DNA of 64,000 bases from Sphingomonas sp. Leaf230 (GCF_001421745.1 NZ_LMKW01000008.1:311027-375026), one strand, 5' to 3'. Numbered from the stretch's first letter, positions 46,493-56,574 are shown. Numbers and translations: made by a program. Notes: generated by a model from the letters alone, not told the origin.

Positions 46493-47553
46493 TTGCCGAA
46501 CGCCAAGGCGCGCGAGAAGAACGGCATCATCGTGTCCTGCACGCGCCCCGCGACGCCGCTGGTATGATCGCCCGAATACACCTCGAAGCTGTTCGCGATG
46601 CCGTAGGAATCCAGTGCGGCGTGGAGCTTGCCGGCATCGTCCTTGAGCCCGTCGCGGTCGCCGACGTCGATCCCGATCGCCGCATAGCGCCGCAGATTGC
46701 CGACATATTGGTCGAGCATCGCCAGCGGCGCATTGGCAGCCCAGCGCGCCAGCACGTCGGGTTGCGGCACGCCGTCCTTGACCGGCAGATCGAGATACAG
46801 CGGCGGCGCCTTGGGGTTGGGCGACCATGCCGCGGCAGTCGCGAGTTGCGCGCGCTGCCCCCATGACAGGGTCGCGCTGTCCGCGGGCGACCGCAGCGCG
46901 CGGATCGCCGTCTCGGTCGCGGCATCGGGCGTGCCGAGCGCGCGTGTCGAGAGGCAGCACGGGCTCATCATGTAGAGCGCGCCGAACGTCTCCGGATGCT
47001 TCATGCCGATCCGCGCGGTGCCGTAGCCGCCCATCGAATGTCCCGCGAGCCCGCGGCTGCGGCGGTCCGCGATCGTCCGGTAATGGCCGTCGACATAGCC
47101 GACCAGATCGCGCGCGACGAACGTCTCGAAATCGCCGACCGTCACCGAACTCGAATAGAAGGAGCCGTTATGCGCGGTCTTGCTGTCGGGGATCACGACG
47201 ATCGTCTCGCGCGCGCCCTTGGCGAACGCACCCTCGATCGTCTGTGGCACGTGAATCTCGCCGATCCACTGCTCCGCGCCGATCGAATAGCCGTGAAGCG
47301 CGTAGACCACCGGATAGCGTCGCGTCGGATTGGCACGGTAGCTTGGCGGCAGGACCACCAGCACCCCGCGGTCCGGGCTCTCGCCTTCGAGATTGCCCTC
47401 GATCGCGGGTGAGTGGACGGTGATCCGCTCGATCGTCACTGGCTTCGCACCGGCAACCGGCGGCGGTCCAGGCGTCTTGACCTGCGCCGAAGCAGGGCCG
47501 GTCGACAGCATCAACGCGGTACCGAGTGCGACGAGAAGCGTGTTCACGGACAT
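46489..47553 (-). CDS. Secreted alpha/beta-hydrolase esterase (CE1-like)
   Basis: The 354-residue protein has a signal peptide (to ASA), an esterase D/CE1-type alpha/beta fold with YALHGY, the nucleophile elbow GHSMGG and a late DHTSG containing the catalytic His. Such enzymes remove acetyl or feruloyl groups from hemicellulose. It lies 13 bp after the GH95 stop and overlaps the next GH43 (ATGA), so is part of the same transcript. Acyl specificity cannot be told. Confidence 0.88.
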   Translation of the reverse strand: MSVNTLLVALGTALMLSTGPASAQVKTPGPPPVAGAKPVTIERITVHSPAIEGNLEGESPDRGVLVVLPPSYRANPTRRYPVVYALHGYSIGAEQWIGEIHVPQTIEGAFAKGARETIVVIPDSKTAHNGSFYSSSVTVGDFETFVARDLVGYVDGHYRTIADRRSRGLAGHSMGGYGTARIGMKHPETFGALYMMSPCCLSTRALGTPDAATETAIRALRSPADSATLSWGQRAQLATAAAWSPNPKAPPLYLDLPVKDGVPQPDVLARWAANAPLAMLDQYVGNLRRYAAIGIDVGDRDGLKDDAGKLHAALDSYGIANSFEVYSGDHTSGVAGRVQDTMMPFFSRALAFGK

Positions 47554-47566
47554 CCCCTTTTGTTGT

Positions 47567-49921
47567 TCACGCGCGCGCGAGAGCGTTGCCGCGAAGCCTC
47601 ACCGCCTTCCCCGGGGTTAGCACGACCTCGACCCGTCGCGTGCCCAGCCGGATCACGCGACGCCCCGACATCTCGCCGCGGACCACCGCCTCGACCAGTT
47701 CGCCGCCCTGCCAGCGTAGATCGACCGAACACCGCCCCCGCGCACGCAGCCCCGTCACCGATCCGGCAGGCCAAGCGCTCGGCAGCGCGGGCAACACTAA
47801 AATCTCGTCGCTCCGGCTCTGCATCAGCATCTCCGCGATCGCGCGCGTGCCGCCGAAATTGCCGTCGATCTGGAACGGCGGATGCGCGTCGAACAGATTG
47901 GGATAGGTCCGCTCGGGGCCCAGCAGGAACGCCAAGATCCGGTGCGCGTGATCGCCGTCGCGCAGCCGCGCCCACAGGTTCGCACGCCACGCGGTCGCCC
48001 AGCCGGTCGATTCATCGCCGCGCAGTTCGAGCGACCGCCGCGCCGCCTGCGCCAGTGCGGGTGTCCGGTCGAGATCGATCTGGTCGCTCGGGAACAGCCC
48101 ATACAGATGCGAGACGTGGCGATGATGCGGCTCAGGCGCGGTCGCGTCCCAGTCGCGCTGCCATTCCTGAAGCTGACCCTGTGCACCGATCTGATCGGGC
48201 GCGAGCCGCGCGCGCGCCGCCGCCACCTCTGCCGCAAACCGCGCATCGATCTTGAGCAACGCCGCCGCCTGCCCGACCTGATCGAACAGATCGCGCAGGA
48301 TCTGCATGTCCATCGTCGGCCCCGCGCAGATCGAAGCGCCCGCCGGATGGATGTTCTCAGGCGACAGCGACGGATTGGTCACCAGCGCGCCGGTCGCCGG
48401 ATCGGTCTGCAGCGTATCGAGGAAGAACAACGCCGCCCCGCGCATCAGCGGATAGACGGAGCGCAGATAATCGAGGTCGCGCCCGTAATCGTAGCGATCC
48501 CACAGATGCGTGCACAGCCACGCGCCGCCGGTCGGCCACAGCCCCCATTGCGCCCCGTCGATCGGCGCCGTCGCGCGCCACAGATCGGTGTTGTGATGAC
48601 ACACCCACCCGCGCGCACCGTACATCGTCCGCGCCGTGCGCTCACCCGTGATCGCCAGTTCGCGGACCATCTGCACCAGCGGCGCGGTGCACTCGGCCAG
48701 CGCAGTCACCTCCGCCGGCCAATAGTTCATCTCGGTGTTGATATTGACGGTGTATTTGGATTCCCACGGCGGCTTGATCGCGTCGTTCCAGATACCCTGC
48801 AAGTTCGCCGGCTGCGTCCCCGGTCGCGACGACGCGATCAGCAGATAGCGGCCGTAGTCGAAATACAGCGTCGCCAGCGCGGGATCGTCGCCAGCACGAT
48901 TGGCACGGACGCGCTCGTCTGTCGGCTTGTCCGCCGCCGCCGTGCGTCCGAGATCGAGCGTCACACGACGGAACAGGGTACGATGCGCCGTGCTCGCGTC
49001 CACGCGGATCCGCTCGACTCCGCGCCGGCTGGCGCGATCGAGCGTGGCAAGCGTCGCGGCTTCCGGGTTGCCGCTCACATCGTCGAACCGGCGATAGCTG
49101 GTCGCCATCGCCACCAGCACCGTGACCGCACGCGCTCCCGTGATGCGAACCCGGCCGCCATCCTTCGAGACGACACCGCCCACCGTCGAAACCCGCGCGC
49201 GCGCCGCGAACCGCAACCGGCCCGCAATCCCAGCCCGCTCGCCATTGTGGCCGGCCAGCGTCACCGTCGCGCCGTCGACCGAGACGCTCGCGCCAAGCTG
49301 CGGCGACTGGAGCCCCACCAGCAGGTCGAACGGCCGATCGCCGACGAGGTGCACCGCGATCACCTGGTCCCCAGGCGACGCGAACACGTCGCGCCGAAAC
49401 CGCGTGCCGCCCATCGTGAAACTGGTGGTCGCAACCGCCGCATCGAGATCGAGCTGCCGGACATAGTCGCCGACCGCCCCCGCCACGCCGGGCATCTCCA
49501 GCATCAGGTCGCCGACCGGCTGGTACGCCATCTGAGTCTTGGGCAGCCCCATGACCTGCGCATTGGCGAGCGCCTGCGCCTCGGCAAACTTGCCCGCATC
49601 GATCAACCGCCGCACCTCGGGCAGCGCCGCGTGCGCCGCCGGGTTGACCGGATCATACGGCCCCCCGGTCCACAGCGTATCCTCGTTCAGCTGCAACCGC
49701 TCGCTGGCGGTCCCGCCGAACACCATCGCGCCGAGCCGGCCATTGCCGACCGGCAACGCCTCGGTCCAGGCAACCGCCGGCTGCCGATACCACAGCCGCG
49801 GACCGTCCGCAAATGCGGCAGCCCACGCCTGACTCGGTCCAGCGCCGGGTCCGGCAAGCGCAGCGACGGCGACCGCCGCTGCGCCTTCCAGCATGTCGCG
49901 ACGCGTGGGTTCGACGGTCAT
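47567..49921 (-). CDS. GH95 alpha-L-fucosidase/alpha-L-galactosidase
   Basis: The 784-residue enzyme carries a Tat-like signal (TRRDMLEGAAAV). GH95 signatures are LPVGNGRLGAMVFGG with LNEDTLWTGGP, NTEMNYWPAEV, HRHVSHLYGLFP and DGNFGGTRAIAEML, all in place. It would remove terminal 1,2-linked fucose or L-galactose, typical side groups of xyloglucan. Starts 7 bp after the GH51 stop. Export by Tat suggests folding before transport; the Arg pair supports it but the hydrophobic stretch is short. Confidence 0.93.
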   Translation of the reverse strand: MTVEPTRRDMLEGAAAVAVAALAGPGAGPSQAWAAAFADGPRLWYRQPAVAWTEALPVGNGRLGAMVFGGTASERLQLNEDTLWTGGPYDPVNPAAHAALPEVRRLIDAGKFAEAQALANAQVMGLPKTQMAYQPVGDLMLEMPGVAGAVGDYVRQLDLDAAVATTSFTMGGTRFRRDVFASPGDQVIAVHLVGDRPFDLLVGLQSPQLGASVSVDGATVTLAGHNGERAGIAGRLRFAARARVSTVGGVVSKDGGRVRITGARAVTVLVAMATSYRRFDDVSGNPEAATLATLDRASRRGVERIRVDASTAHRTLFRRVTLDLGRTAAADKPTDERVRANRAGDDPALATLYFDYGRYLLIASSRPGTQPANLQGIWNDAIKPPWESKYTVNINTEMNYWPAEVTALAECTAPLVQMVRELAITGERTARTMYGARGWVCHHNTDLWRATAPIDGAQWGLWPTGGAWLCTHLWDRYDYGRDLDYLRSVYPLMRGAALFFLDTLQTDPATGALVTNPSLSPENIHPAGASICAGPTMDMQILRDLFDQVGQAAALLKIDARFAAEVAAARARLAPDQIGAQGQLQEWQRDWDATAPEPHHRHVSHLYGLFPSDQIDLDRTPALAQAARRSLELRGDESTGWATAWRANLWARLRDGDHAHRILAFLLGPERTYPNLFDAHPPFQIDGNFGGTRAIAEMLMQSRSDEILVLPALPSAWPAGSVTGLRARGRCSVDLRWQGGELVEAVVRGEMSGRRVIRLGTRRVEVVLTPGKAVRLRGNALARA

Positions 49922-49928
49922 CGCCCGA

Positions 49929-51548
49929 TCAGCGCAGGTCGAGCACCAGGACAGACTTCGCCGGCACCGTCAGCGTCAGATTGCCGCCCGTCACCTGCGC
50001 GCCCGCGAACGGCTGCGGCACGACCGTATCCGGCGCGTCGAAGCTGTTATGCGCGTCCATCGCGGTGCCGGTGATGATCCGCCCGCTCGCCTGCGTCGCC
50101 TGTAATCCGGCGAGTGCGACCGACACCGGCATCGCGCGGTTCGGGTCGAGATTGACCAGCGCGACATGCACCTGCCCCGCGGTATCGCGCACCGCCGACG
50201 CGCTGACCGCCGGCACCGCCACCTCGTCCTTGTGATACCAGGGCGACGTCACCTGGATCGGCAACGACGTCGCGCCCTGCCACGGCTTGTAGAGGTCGAA
50301 CACCCAATAGGTCGGTGTCTTGACCATCTTCGCGCCGTCGGTGAGCAGCATCGCCTGCAACACGTTCACCATCTGCGCGATCGCCGCCATCTTCACGCGG
50401 TCGGCATGATGCGCGAATATGTTGAGGTTGAGCCCGGCGACCACCGCATCGCGCAACGAATTCTGCTGCTCGAGGAAACCGGGATTGCTGCCCGGCGTCG
50501 GATCGTACCACGTCCCCCATTCGTCGACCGCGAGCATCACGCGCTTGGCCGGATCGTACTTGTCCATGATCGCCGAATGCTTGGTGATGAATTCCTCCAT
50601 CTCCAGCGTGTGCGACATGGTGGACGCCCATTCGCGCTCGGGAAAGCCGATCGCGGCGCCCTTGTCCTTCCAGTCCTTGTCGCGCGGGCGGGTGTAGTAA
50701 TGCAGCCCCAGCCCATCGATGTTCTTGCCGGCGATCCGCATCATCGCCTCGGTCCACTCGTAGTTGGAGTCGCTCGGGCCGCTCGCGATCTTGAGCATCG
50801 GGCCGTTCGCGGACTTGGCGAACTGCGCATAACGGTTGGTCAGGTCGGCGGCATATTCGGCGCGCATGTTGCCACCGCAGCCCCACAGCTCGTTGCCGAT
50901 GCCGAGATACTGGACCTTCCACGGGGCGGCGTGGCCGTTGCGCTCGCGCTCCTTGGCCAGCACGGTCGTACCTTTCGCGGCGGTCATGTACTCGACCCAT
51001 TGCGCGGTCTCGGACGGGGGTGCGCTGCCGACGTTGGCGGAGACGTAGGTGCTCGCGCCGAGGCGATCCATCAGCCCGAAATATTCGTGCGTGCCGAACG
51101 CGTTGTCCTCGTTGACGCCGCCCCAGTTGGTGTTGACCTTGGTCGGGCGCGCCTTGGTCGCGCCGATCCCGTCACGCCAATGATATTCGTCGCCGAAACA
51201 CCCGCCGGGCCAGCGCACCATCGGCACGTTGATCGCCTTCAACGCGTCCAGCACGTCGCGACGATAGCCGCCGTCATTGGGGATGCGCGAGCCCTTGCCG
51301 ACCCAGATCCCGCCATAGATGCCGTGGCCGAGATGCTCGGCGAACTGCCCGAACACATCGCGGTGGACGACCGCACCCGGCTTGTCCGCCTGCAGCGTCG
51401 CCGTCACGGTCGGTGCCGCGGCGTCCTGCGCAATGGTCGGCGTCGCGACAAATGCGCCCGCGAGCATCAGCGGCGCGAACGTCAGCGCGGTAAGCGCGCG
51501 CGTCAGGCCGGAACCCGACTGTGAAGTGCGTTGCGTCAACAGGTCCAT
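49929..51548 (-). CDS. GH51 alpha-L-arabinofuranosidase
   Basis: The 539-residue enzyme has a signal peptide (TIAQD cleavage), unlike many cytoplasmic GH51 proteins. The acid/base Glu lies in GNELWGCGG and the nucleophile Glu in AVDEWGTWY. It removes arabinofuranosyl groups from arabinoxylan or arabinan. The ATG at 51548 follows AGGGAG; two upstream starts in the open frame would add non-signal sequence. The 94 bp before it is the largest gap within the leftward operon and might contain a secondary promoter. Confidence 0.93.
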   Translation of the reverse strand: MDLLTQRTSQSGSGLTRALTALTFAPLMLAGAFVATPTIAQDAAAPTVTATLQADKPGAVVHRDVFGQFAEHLGHGIYGGIWVGKGSRIPNDGGYRRDVLDALKAINVPMVRWPGGCFGDEYHWRDGIGATKARPTKVNTNWGGVNEDNAFGTHEYFGLMDRLGASTYVSANVGSAPPSETAQWVEYMTAAKGTTVLAKERERNGHAAPWKVQYLGIGNELWGCGGNMRAEYAADLTNRYAQFAKSANGPMLKIASGPSDSNYEWTEAMMRIAGKNIDGLGLHYYTRPRDKDWKDKGAAIGFPEREWASTMSHTLEMEEFITKHSAIMDKYDPAKRVMLAVDEWGTWYDPTPGSNPGFLEQQNSLRDAVVAGLNLNIFAHHADRVKMAAIAQMVNVLQAMLLTDGAKMVKTPTYWVFDLYKPWQGATSLPIQVTSPWYHKDEVAVPAVSASAVRDTAGQVHVALVNLDPNRAMPVSVALAGLQATQASGRIITGTAMDAHNSFDAPDTVVPQPFAGAQVTGGNLTLTVPAKSVLVLDLR

Positions 51549-51642
51549 ACTCTCCCTTTCGGCCACCATGAGGCAGCCCCATCTTTTCGATACTTGTAGG
51601 AGTAGTTCAATCTCGGCCGGCGTCAACGTCGGCCGGGATCAA

Positions 51643-53094
51643 CTACGGCCGCTTGAAGGTCCAGCGCCCGGCGGGGCTGGCCGGATCGAACTTGGCGAGC
51701 GTCGGCGTACTCGCGCCGATCGCGACGAGCGCAAGACCGGCGCGACCACCCGGTACGGACGTCGGCATGATGCGGTAGGTGCCGTCCGTGAGCTGGTCGA
51801 TCCGCCACATCTGCGCGGTCGCGCCCGTGAACGCTGGCACCGTCTCTACCTCGCCCTGCCCGGTCGCGGCGAGCACCCGCGTCGTCCCGGCGATCGTGAT
51901 CGTGTAATAGGGCGCACCGAAATACCCGCCGCCCCCCGCCGCCGGCGCGATCGTCCACAATTGATGCGGGCGGTTCATATAGTCGGCGAGGTCGACGCGG
52001 ATGCGGCCCTGCGGCCAGCCCGCCGAATCCTGCGCCAAAGACTGGTCGGGAATCGGGCCGACCGGGTCGGTCGGCTTGGCCATGAAGGCGCGACGCGGGT
52101 CGAACGCGATCCTGACGACATCGGTCGCGAGGCTGAGCGCGTAGCCGCTGCGTTCGGAGGCGACTTCATAGGTGCCGGGGACGACGTTCTCCCCCGCGAC
52201 CGGCCAGCCGTCGGTCCAGCGGAGCGGCTCGATCCCCAGCACGCTGCGGCCGCTGCGATCCATGTCCGCCTCGTAATGCATCGAGAATCTCTCGACGCCC
52301 CCGTCCAGTTCGATCAGCCCGAAATGACCGGGGCCGATATTGCGACCGCGTGCGCTGACGACCAGCTTGCCGCCGCCGCGCAGTAGCGGCGCCCCCATGT
52401 GATCGACATACGGCCCGAGCGGACTGCGCGATCGGCCGACGCGGATATGGTAGGTCGAATTGGGCCCGTCGCAGCACGTCCCGTGCGTCCCGAGCAGATA
52501 ATACCAGCCGTCGCGGTGCATCATCGCGGTGGCTTCCATGTCGATCGCAACGTCGACCGGCTGATTGCCTGCGACGCGCAGGCCCGTCTTGGGATCGAGT
52601 TCGATGATGCGGATCGGCCCGAAATAGGTGCCGTAGGTCAGCCACAAATGGCCGTCGACGTACAGGAATGCCGGGTCGATCGCGTCGGCGGTCTCCACCC
52701 CGTCGCTCGACGCGACCACGCCGACGTCGTGATACTTGAACCGCGGCGATTTCGGATCGAGCGACAGCGTCCACATGATCTTGACCTGGCTCGCATGCCC
52801 GCCGGACATGCCGCCGCCACCGACCGCATAGGCGACGTAATAGCGATCGCCGATCTTGATCACGTCGGGCGCGACGCCGCCGCCGGGACGCTCGGGGCCG
52901 CTGCGCCACGTCCAGCCGTCGTCCGAGACCAGGCCTCCGCCGCGCGTGCCGAACGTGTAATATTTGCCATCGGACTCGGTCACCGTCGACGGATCGTGGA
53001 TGAACGTCTCGCCCTGCAACTGCGCGGCGGCGGGCGGCGCTACGGTGGCGAGGATCGCGGACAGCCCGAGAGCGGCGGCGGCAAGACGCGTCAT
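51643..53094 (-). CDS. GH43 family arabinanase/arabinosidase-like protein
   Basis: The 483-residue secreted protein (signal peptide to AAA near 24) has a GH43 propeller: base Asp in FIHDPSTV, second Asp in ADAIDPAFL, acid Glu in DMEATAMM, and RGGGKLVVSARG before the fifth blade. The C-terminal 120 residues (from HQLWTIAPAAGGG) resemble a beta-trefoil or ricin-like segment. GGAG six bases upstream selects the ATG at 53094 over ATGs at 53106 and 53118. It begins 13 bp after the unknown protein. Confidence 0.88.
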   Translation of the reverse strand: MTRLAAAALGLSAILATVAPPAAAQLQGETFIHDPSTVTESDGKYYTFGTRGGGLVSDDGWTWRSGPERPGGGVAPDVIKIGDRYYVAYAVGGGGMSGGHASQVKIMWTLSLDPKSPRFKYHDVGVVASSDGVETADAIDPAFLYVDGHLWLTYGTYFGPIRIIELDPKTGLRVAGNQPVDVAIDMEATAMMHRDGWYYLLGTHGTCCDGPNSTYHIRVGRSRSPLGPYVDHMGAPLLRGGGKLVVSARGRNIGPGHFGLIELDGGVERFSMHYEADMDRSGRSVLGIEPLRWTDGWPVAGENVVPGTYEVASERSGYALSLATDVVRIAFDPRRAFMAKPTDPVGPIPDQSLAQDSAGWPQGRIRVDLADYMNRPHQLWTIAPAAGGGGYFGAPYYTITIAGTTRVLAATGQGEVETVPAFTGATAQMWRIDQLTDGTYRIMPTSVPGGRAGLALVAIGASTPTLAKFDPASPAGRWTFKRP

Positions 53095-53107
53095 GAGGGT
53101 CTCCATG

Positions 53108-53833
53108 CTAGCGGACATCGGTCTTGAGGTCGGTGATCGGCCGGCCGGCCTCATCGACGAAGCGGACGCAGAAGTTGCTCAGGCCGGGGCCGTTGATCAC
53201 CGCGCCGCGCAGGACGTTGCGGCCCTTGCGCAGCGTCACGCGGTCCGACAGCACGTCGTCCATCACCATGCGACGATCGTTGAACAGCCCGGCGGTCTCC
53301 TTGCCGTTCAGCCACCAGATCGACGCCGAGTTCGACCCGACCGCCAGCCGCACGTCGCGCATCTCGCGCGGGCTGTCGACGATCGTCACCGCCCAGAAGA
53401 TCACGCCGTAGGTCGGCTTGCCAAGACCCTTGGCGAAGCTGAAGAGCTTGACGTCGAACGCGCCGGAATCGAGTGCGTGCCAGCGTAGCGGTTGGGCCGC
53501 TTTCACGACCTGGCCGTCGCGCGGGATCGCGGTGAACTGGCCGGGGAAATACTGCGTGGTCAGCGCCTGCCGGACATAGGTGGCGGTGAAACCCGTATTG
53601 CTGCGGTTGGGCTTGTCGATCGGCTCGAGCAACAGCCAGCGACGCAGGAACCCGTCGCTGTCGGGCGTCGTGGGCCCTTGCGTCACCGGCTGGAAATACG
53701 GCGCAAGACCGGTCGCCGGTGGCTGCGCCGTATCCTGCCCGTTAGCGCCGGACGACAGCCCGGCCAGCGCACCCAACGCCAGCAGCGGCGCGGCGCGCAG
53801 TCCGATCGCCCGAACCCTCGTGAAGCGTATCAT
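53108..53833 (-). CDS. Unknown secreted beta-sandwich protein of the hemicellulose operon
   Basis: No function is known. The 241-residue product has a signal peptide (to NGQD) and a compact domain with RRWLLLEPIDKPNRSNTGF, FWAVTIVDSP and GSNSASIWWLNGKETAG, then LRKGRNVLRGAVINGPG. The pattern resembles a galactose-binding-like beta sandwich often seen at the front of acetylxylan esterases, here as a free-standing protein. GGAG with six-base spacing supports the ATG at 53833. Position between an esterase and GH43 suggests an accessory in substrate binding or deacetylation. Confidence 0.75.
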   Translation of the reverse strand: MIRFTRVRAIGLRAAPLLALGALAGLSSGANGQDTAQPPATGLAPYFQPVTQGPTTPDSDGFLRRWLLLEPIDKPNRSNTGFTATYVRQALTTQYFPGQFTAIPRDGQVVKAAQPLRWHALDSGAFDVKLFSFAKGLGKPTYGVIFWAVTIVDSPREMRDVRLAVGSNSASIWWLNGKETAGLFNDRRMVMDDVLSDRVTLRKGRNVLRGAVINGPGLSNFCVRFVDEAGRPITDLKTDVR

Positions 53834-53855
53834 ACCCGTCTCCCCCTGCATCGTG

Positions 53856-54776
53856 TCATCGCCGTACGAGCATGCCGTTGGCGTCGAGCCAGTGCATGAA
53901 ATCCTCGAACCAGCCGGTGCTGGTCGTGCCTTTCTTGCCCAGCCCGAAGCCGTGCCCGCCTGCCTGGTAAAGGTGGAACTCGACCGGCTTTCCCGCCTTC
54001 TGCCAGCATTCGATCAGGCCGAATCCCTTGTTGGCGAACAGCGGGTCGTTGGCGGCGAGCACCGCGAACAGCGGCGGGGCGTCGGCCGGCACCTTCACCG
54101 CCTCCATCGATCCATAAATCGGCGCGATGAAAGCCAGATGCGTGTCGGGCGCGGCCAGCGCGGTCGCCATCGTCGTCATCGCCCCCGCTGAAAAGCCGAC
54201 CATGCCGACGCGCGCGGGGTCGATCTTCCACTCGGTCGCGCGCGTCCTCACCAAAGCAAACGCGGCTCGCGCATCGGCGATCTGATCGCTGAGGCCGGCG
54301 ATCGCCTCGTCCGGGCTCATGCGACGTTGCGCCTGCGCGGCGCCCGCGAACATGGCTGTGACCGACCGTTCGAACCCGCGCGTGTCCGCCGGCGTCGGCT
54401 TCAACCGGTATTTCAGCACGAACGCCGCGATGCCCCGGTCGGCGAGCGCCTTCGCCACGCGCCAGCCCTCGTTCTCCATCGACAGCATCAGGAAACCGCC
54501 GCCGGGCGCCACGATCACCGCCGCTCCGGTCGCCTTCGCCGGATCGGGCAGGAACGGCGTCAGCGTCGCGGACGTGACGTTGCGCGTCATCGCCACGCCG
54601 TACTGCTGAAACCACGCCTCGGGCGCGGCCTGTCCCTTCACGCCGCCGGTATTGAGCGGGATCGCGGTCGGCTCGGCCGGAGCCGCCGTCGCGGTCATCT
54701 TCGCGTCCTGTGCCAGAACCGGCGTCGCCAATGCCAATGCGCTGGCAAACAGCCCAAATCCGATCGACCAACGCAT
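53856..54776 (-). CDS. Secreted alpha/beta-hydrolase (acetylxylan-esterase-like)
   Basis: The 306-residue enzyme has a signal peptide (to LAQD), an oxyanion-type GGGFLMLS stretch, the nucleophile elbow GFSAGA and a C-terminal GGHGFGLG with the catalytic His. It resembles BD-FAE/XynB-type esterases that deacetylate xylo-oligosaccharides. GGGGGAG six bases before the ATG at 54776 is strong. The frame is open to 55148, but that part is antisense to the next esterase. Confidence 0.9.
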   Translation of the reverse strand: MRWSIGFGLFASALALATPVLAQDAKMTATAAPAEPTAIPLNTGGVKGQAAPEAWFQQYGVAMTRNVTSATLTPFLPDPAKATGAAVIVAPGGGFLMLSMENEGWRVAKALADRGIAAFVLKYRLKPTPADTRGFERSVTAMFAGAAQAQRRMSPDEAIAGLSDQIADARAAFALVRTRATEWKIDPARVGMVGFSAGAMTTMATALAAPDTHLAFIAPIYGSMEAVKVPADAPPLFAVLAANDPLFANKGFGLIECWQKAGKPVEFHLYQAGGHGFGLGKKGTTSTGWFEDFMHWLDANGMLVRR

Positions 54777-54810
54777 CGTCTTCTCCCCCAGAGTGTCCGT
54801 CACACCACGC

Positions 54811-56466
54811 TCACGACAGCAGGATTCGCCGAGCCGCACCCTCGGGATCGTCGACCATGCGGCTCGTCGTATCGAACACCATCGTCTGGCAGCGCTTTGG
54901 ATCGGTCGGCGTCCAGGCCAGGCCCGGCTGGCTCGGATTGCCGGTGCGCGCGAAGTTCGCCCACGCCGTCGACATGGTCCGCGCGACGCTTTGTGCTTCG
55001 GGCGTATTGCCGGTGCCCTGGTCGCAGAGTGCGGTGTTGTCGAAGCAGAAGGCGAGGTCGGCGGTGTGCCATGCACCCGCGACGCCACCGAGCTGCGGCG
55101 ACTGCCACTGGAACAGATATTGGTACACCGGCGCGCCGCGCTGCGCATGCTTCAGCCGCACCATGTCCTGCACGCGGTTGCGGTTCTGCAGGCCTTGCAC
55201 GCCGTACGCCAGCGTCCGCACCACCTTTTCCGGGTGCGCCTGCTTCATCGCCGCGATCAGCCGACCCGCCTTGTCGCCACCCATCTGCGCGGTGAGATCG
55301 GTCCGCCACTGCGCCTCGGTCGGGTTGTAGCCCCAGCGCATCCCCTCCTCGCTGACGTTGCCGATCATCACCGGCACGTCGCGCGACACCTCCGGCGCGG
55401 TGTCAGAGTATGAGCGGACGTCGATCACCTTGCCGTCGAGCGTCGGGTTCCAGCCTACGCGCGGTGTCAGCGACGGCCCCATCGGCCCACGCGGACCATT
55501 GATCTCGGTCGCGACCTTGTTGCCAGCCTCGAACAGCGGCTTCCACGCGATCCGCTGGAGTGCGCCCAGATCCTTCGGCCCGATGTTCAGTTCGCGCAGC
55601 ACGCGCCGCGAGAAATCGCGCGACTGTTCCGCGGTCGGCAGCGACCCGCCGCCACCCGACTGCACCGCCGCACGGTGGATCAGGCCCTTGCCGGCCGCCA
55701 TGCCGAGCAACGTCGTCACCTTCGATCCGCCGCCCGACTGGCCGTAGATCATCACCGTGTCGGGATCGCCGCCGAACCGCGCGATATTCTCCTGCACCCA
55801 GCGCAGCGCCGCGACGCAATCGGTCATGCTGACGTTGACCGACGTGTCGTATGCGGCGCCGCCGACGTCGGTCAGGTCAAGGAACCCGAGCACGTTCAGC
55901 CGGTGGTTGATCGACACCTGCACCACGTCGTGATGCCGCGCCATCTGCGCGCCGTCGTGCGAGGCGAGTTCGTACGACGATCCGAACGCGAACCCGCCGC
56001 CGTGGAAATACACCATCACCGGCCGCCTGCCCGACAGCGACGGCGTCCAGACGTTCAGCTTCAGCATGTCCTCGCCGACGAACCCATCGGTCCACTGCTG
56101 GAGGAACGTGTGCTCGACCGCGCTGAAATCATGCAGCGTCTGCGGGCAGTTCGCGCTGTAGGACATCGTGTCGCGCGTTTCGGTCCAGCGCTGCGGCGGC
56201 TTGGCGGGCAGCCAGCGGTTCTCGCCGCCGGTATCCGCGCCATAAGGCACGCCCTTGAAGGTATAGACGCCGTCCGAGACATAGCCGCGGACCGGACCGT
56301 ATTGCGTCCGCGCAATCGCCGATTGCGGCGTCGAGCAGGTGCCGGTGCGCGATGCGGAGGGTCCAGGCGCAGCACGCGCGCGACCGATTGCGGGCAGCAT
56401 CAGCCCCGCCCCTGTGGCGATCGATGCAAGCATCGCGCGACGACGATCGACGGTTGGCCCGGTCAT
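54811..56466 (-). CDS. Type-B carboxylesterase, secreted
   Basis: The 551-residue esterase has a Tat-like leader (DRRRAMLASIATGAGL), KGVPYG near 70, the nucleophile elbow IYGQSGGGSKV and WHTADLAFCF with the catalytic His. Type-B carboxylesterases cleave aromatic or acetyl esters; a feruloyl or glucuronoyl substrate fits the locus but is inference. Start at 56466 follows GGGAG. It is the first gene of the eight-gene leftward operon, divergent from GH9. Confidence 0.9.
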   Translation of the reverse strand: MTGPTVDRRRAMLASIATGAGLMLPAIGRARAAPGPSASRTGTCSTPQSAIARTQYGPVRGYVSDGVYTFKGVPYGADTGGENRWLPAKPPQRWTETRDTMSYSANCPQTLHDFSAVEHTFLQQWTDGFVGEDMLKLNVWTPSLSGRRPVMVYFHGGGFAFGSSYELASHDGAQMARHHDVVQVSINHRLNVLGFLDLTDVGGAAYDTSVNVSMTDCVAALRWVQENIARFGGDPDTVMIYGQSGGGSKVTTLLGMAAGKGLIHRAAVQSGGGGSLPTAEQSRDFSRRVLRELNIGPKDLGALQRIAWKPLFEAGNKVATEINGPRGPMGPSLTPRVGWNPTLDGKVIDVRSYSDTAPEVSRDVPVMIGNVSEEGMRWGYNPTEAQWRTDLTAQMGGDKAGRLIAAMKQAHPEKVVRTLAYGVQGLQNRNRVQDMVRLKHAQRGAPVYQYLFQWQSPQLGGVAGAWHTADLAFCFDNTALCDQGTGNTPEAQSVARTMSTAWANFARTGNPSQPGLAWTPTDPKRCQTMVFDTTSRMVDDPEGAARRILLS

Positions 56467-56560
56467 CCTCTTCTCCCTATCGATTGCGTGCAGGCTGTTC
56501 TCCGACGTCCCGAAACCGGAACCGTCGCGTGCCCTTTGCAACCTTGTATGAGTATTAGGG

Positions 56561-56574
56561 TGATACCGCTATCC
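56561..56574. promoter_or_regulatory. Candidate LacI-type operator between the esterase and GH9
   Basis: TGATACCGCTATCC is a near-perfect palindrome (GATA-C-CG-C-TATC) of the size and centre used by LacI-family regulators. It lies in the divergent gap 56467-56684 where both major transcripts start. It differs from the site at 60977, so a second regulator is possible. Confidence 0.45.
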
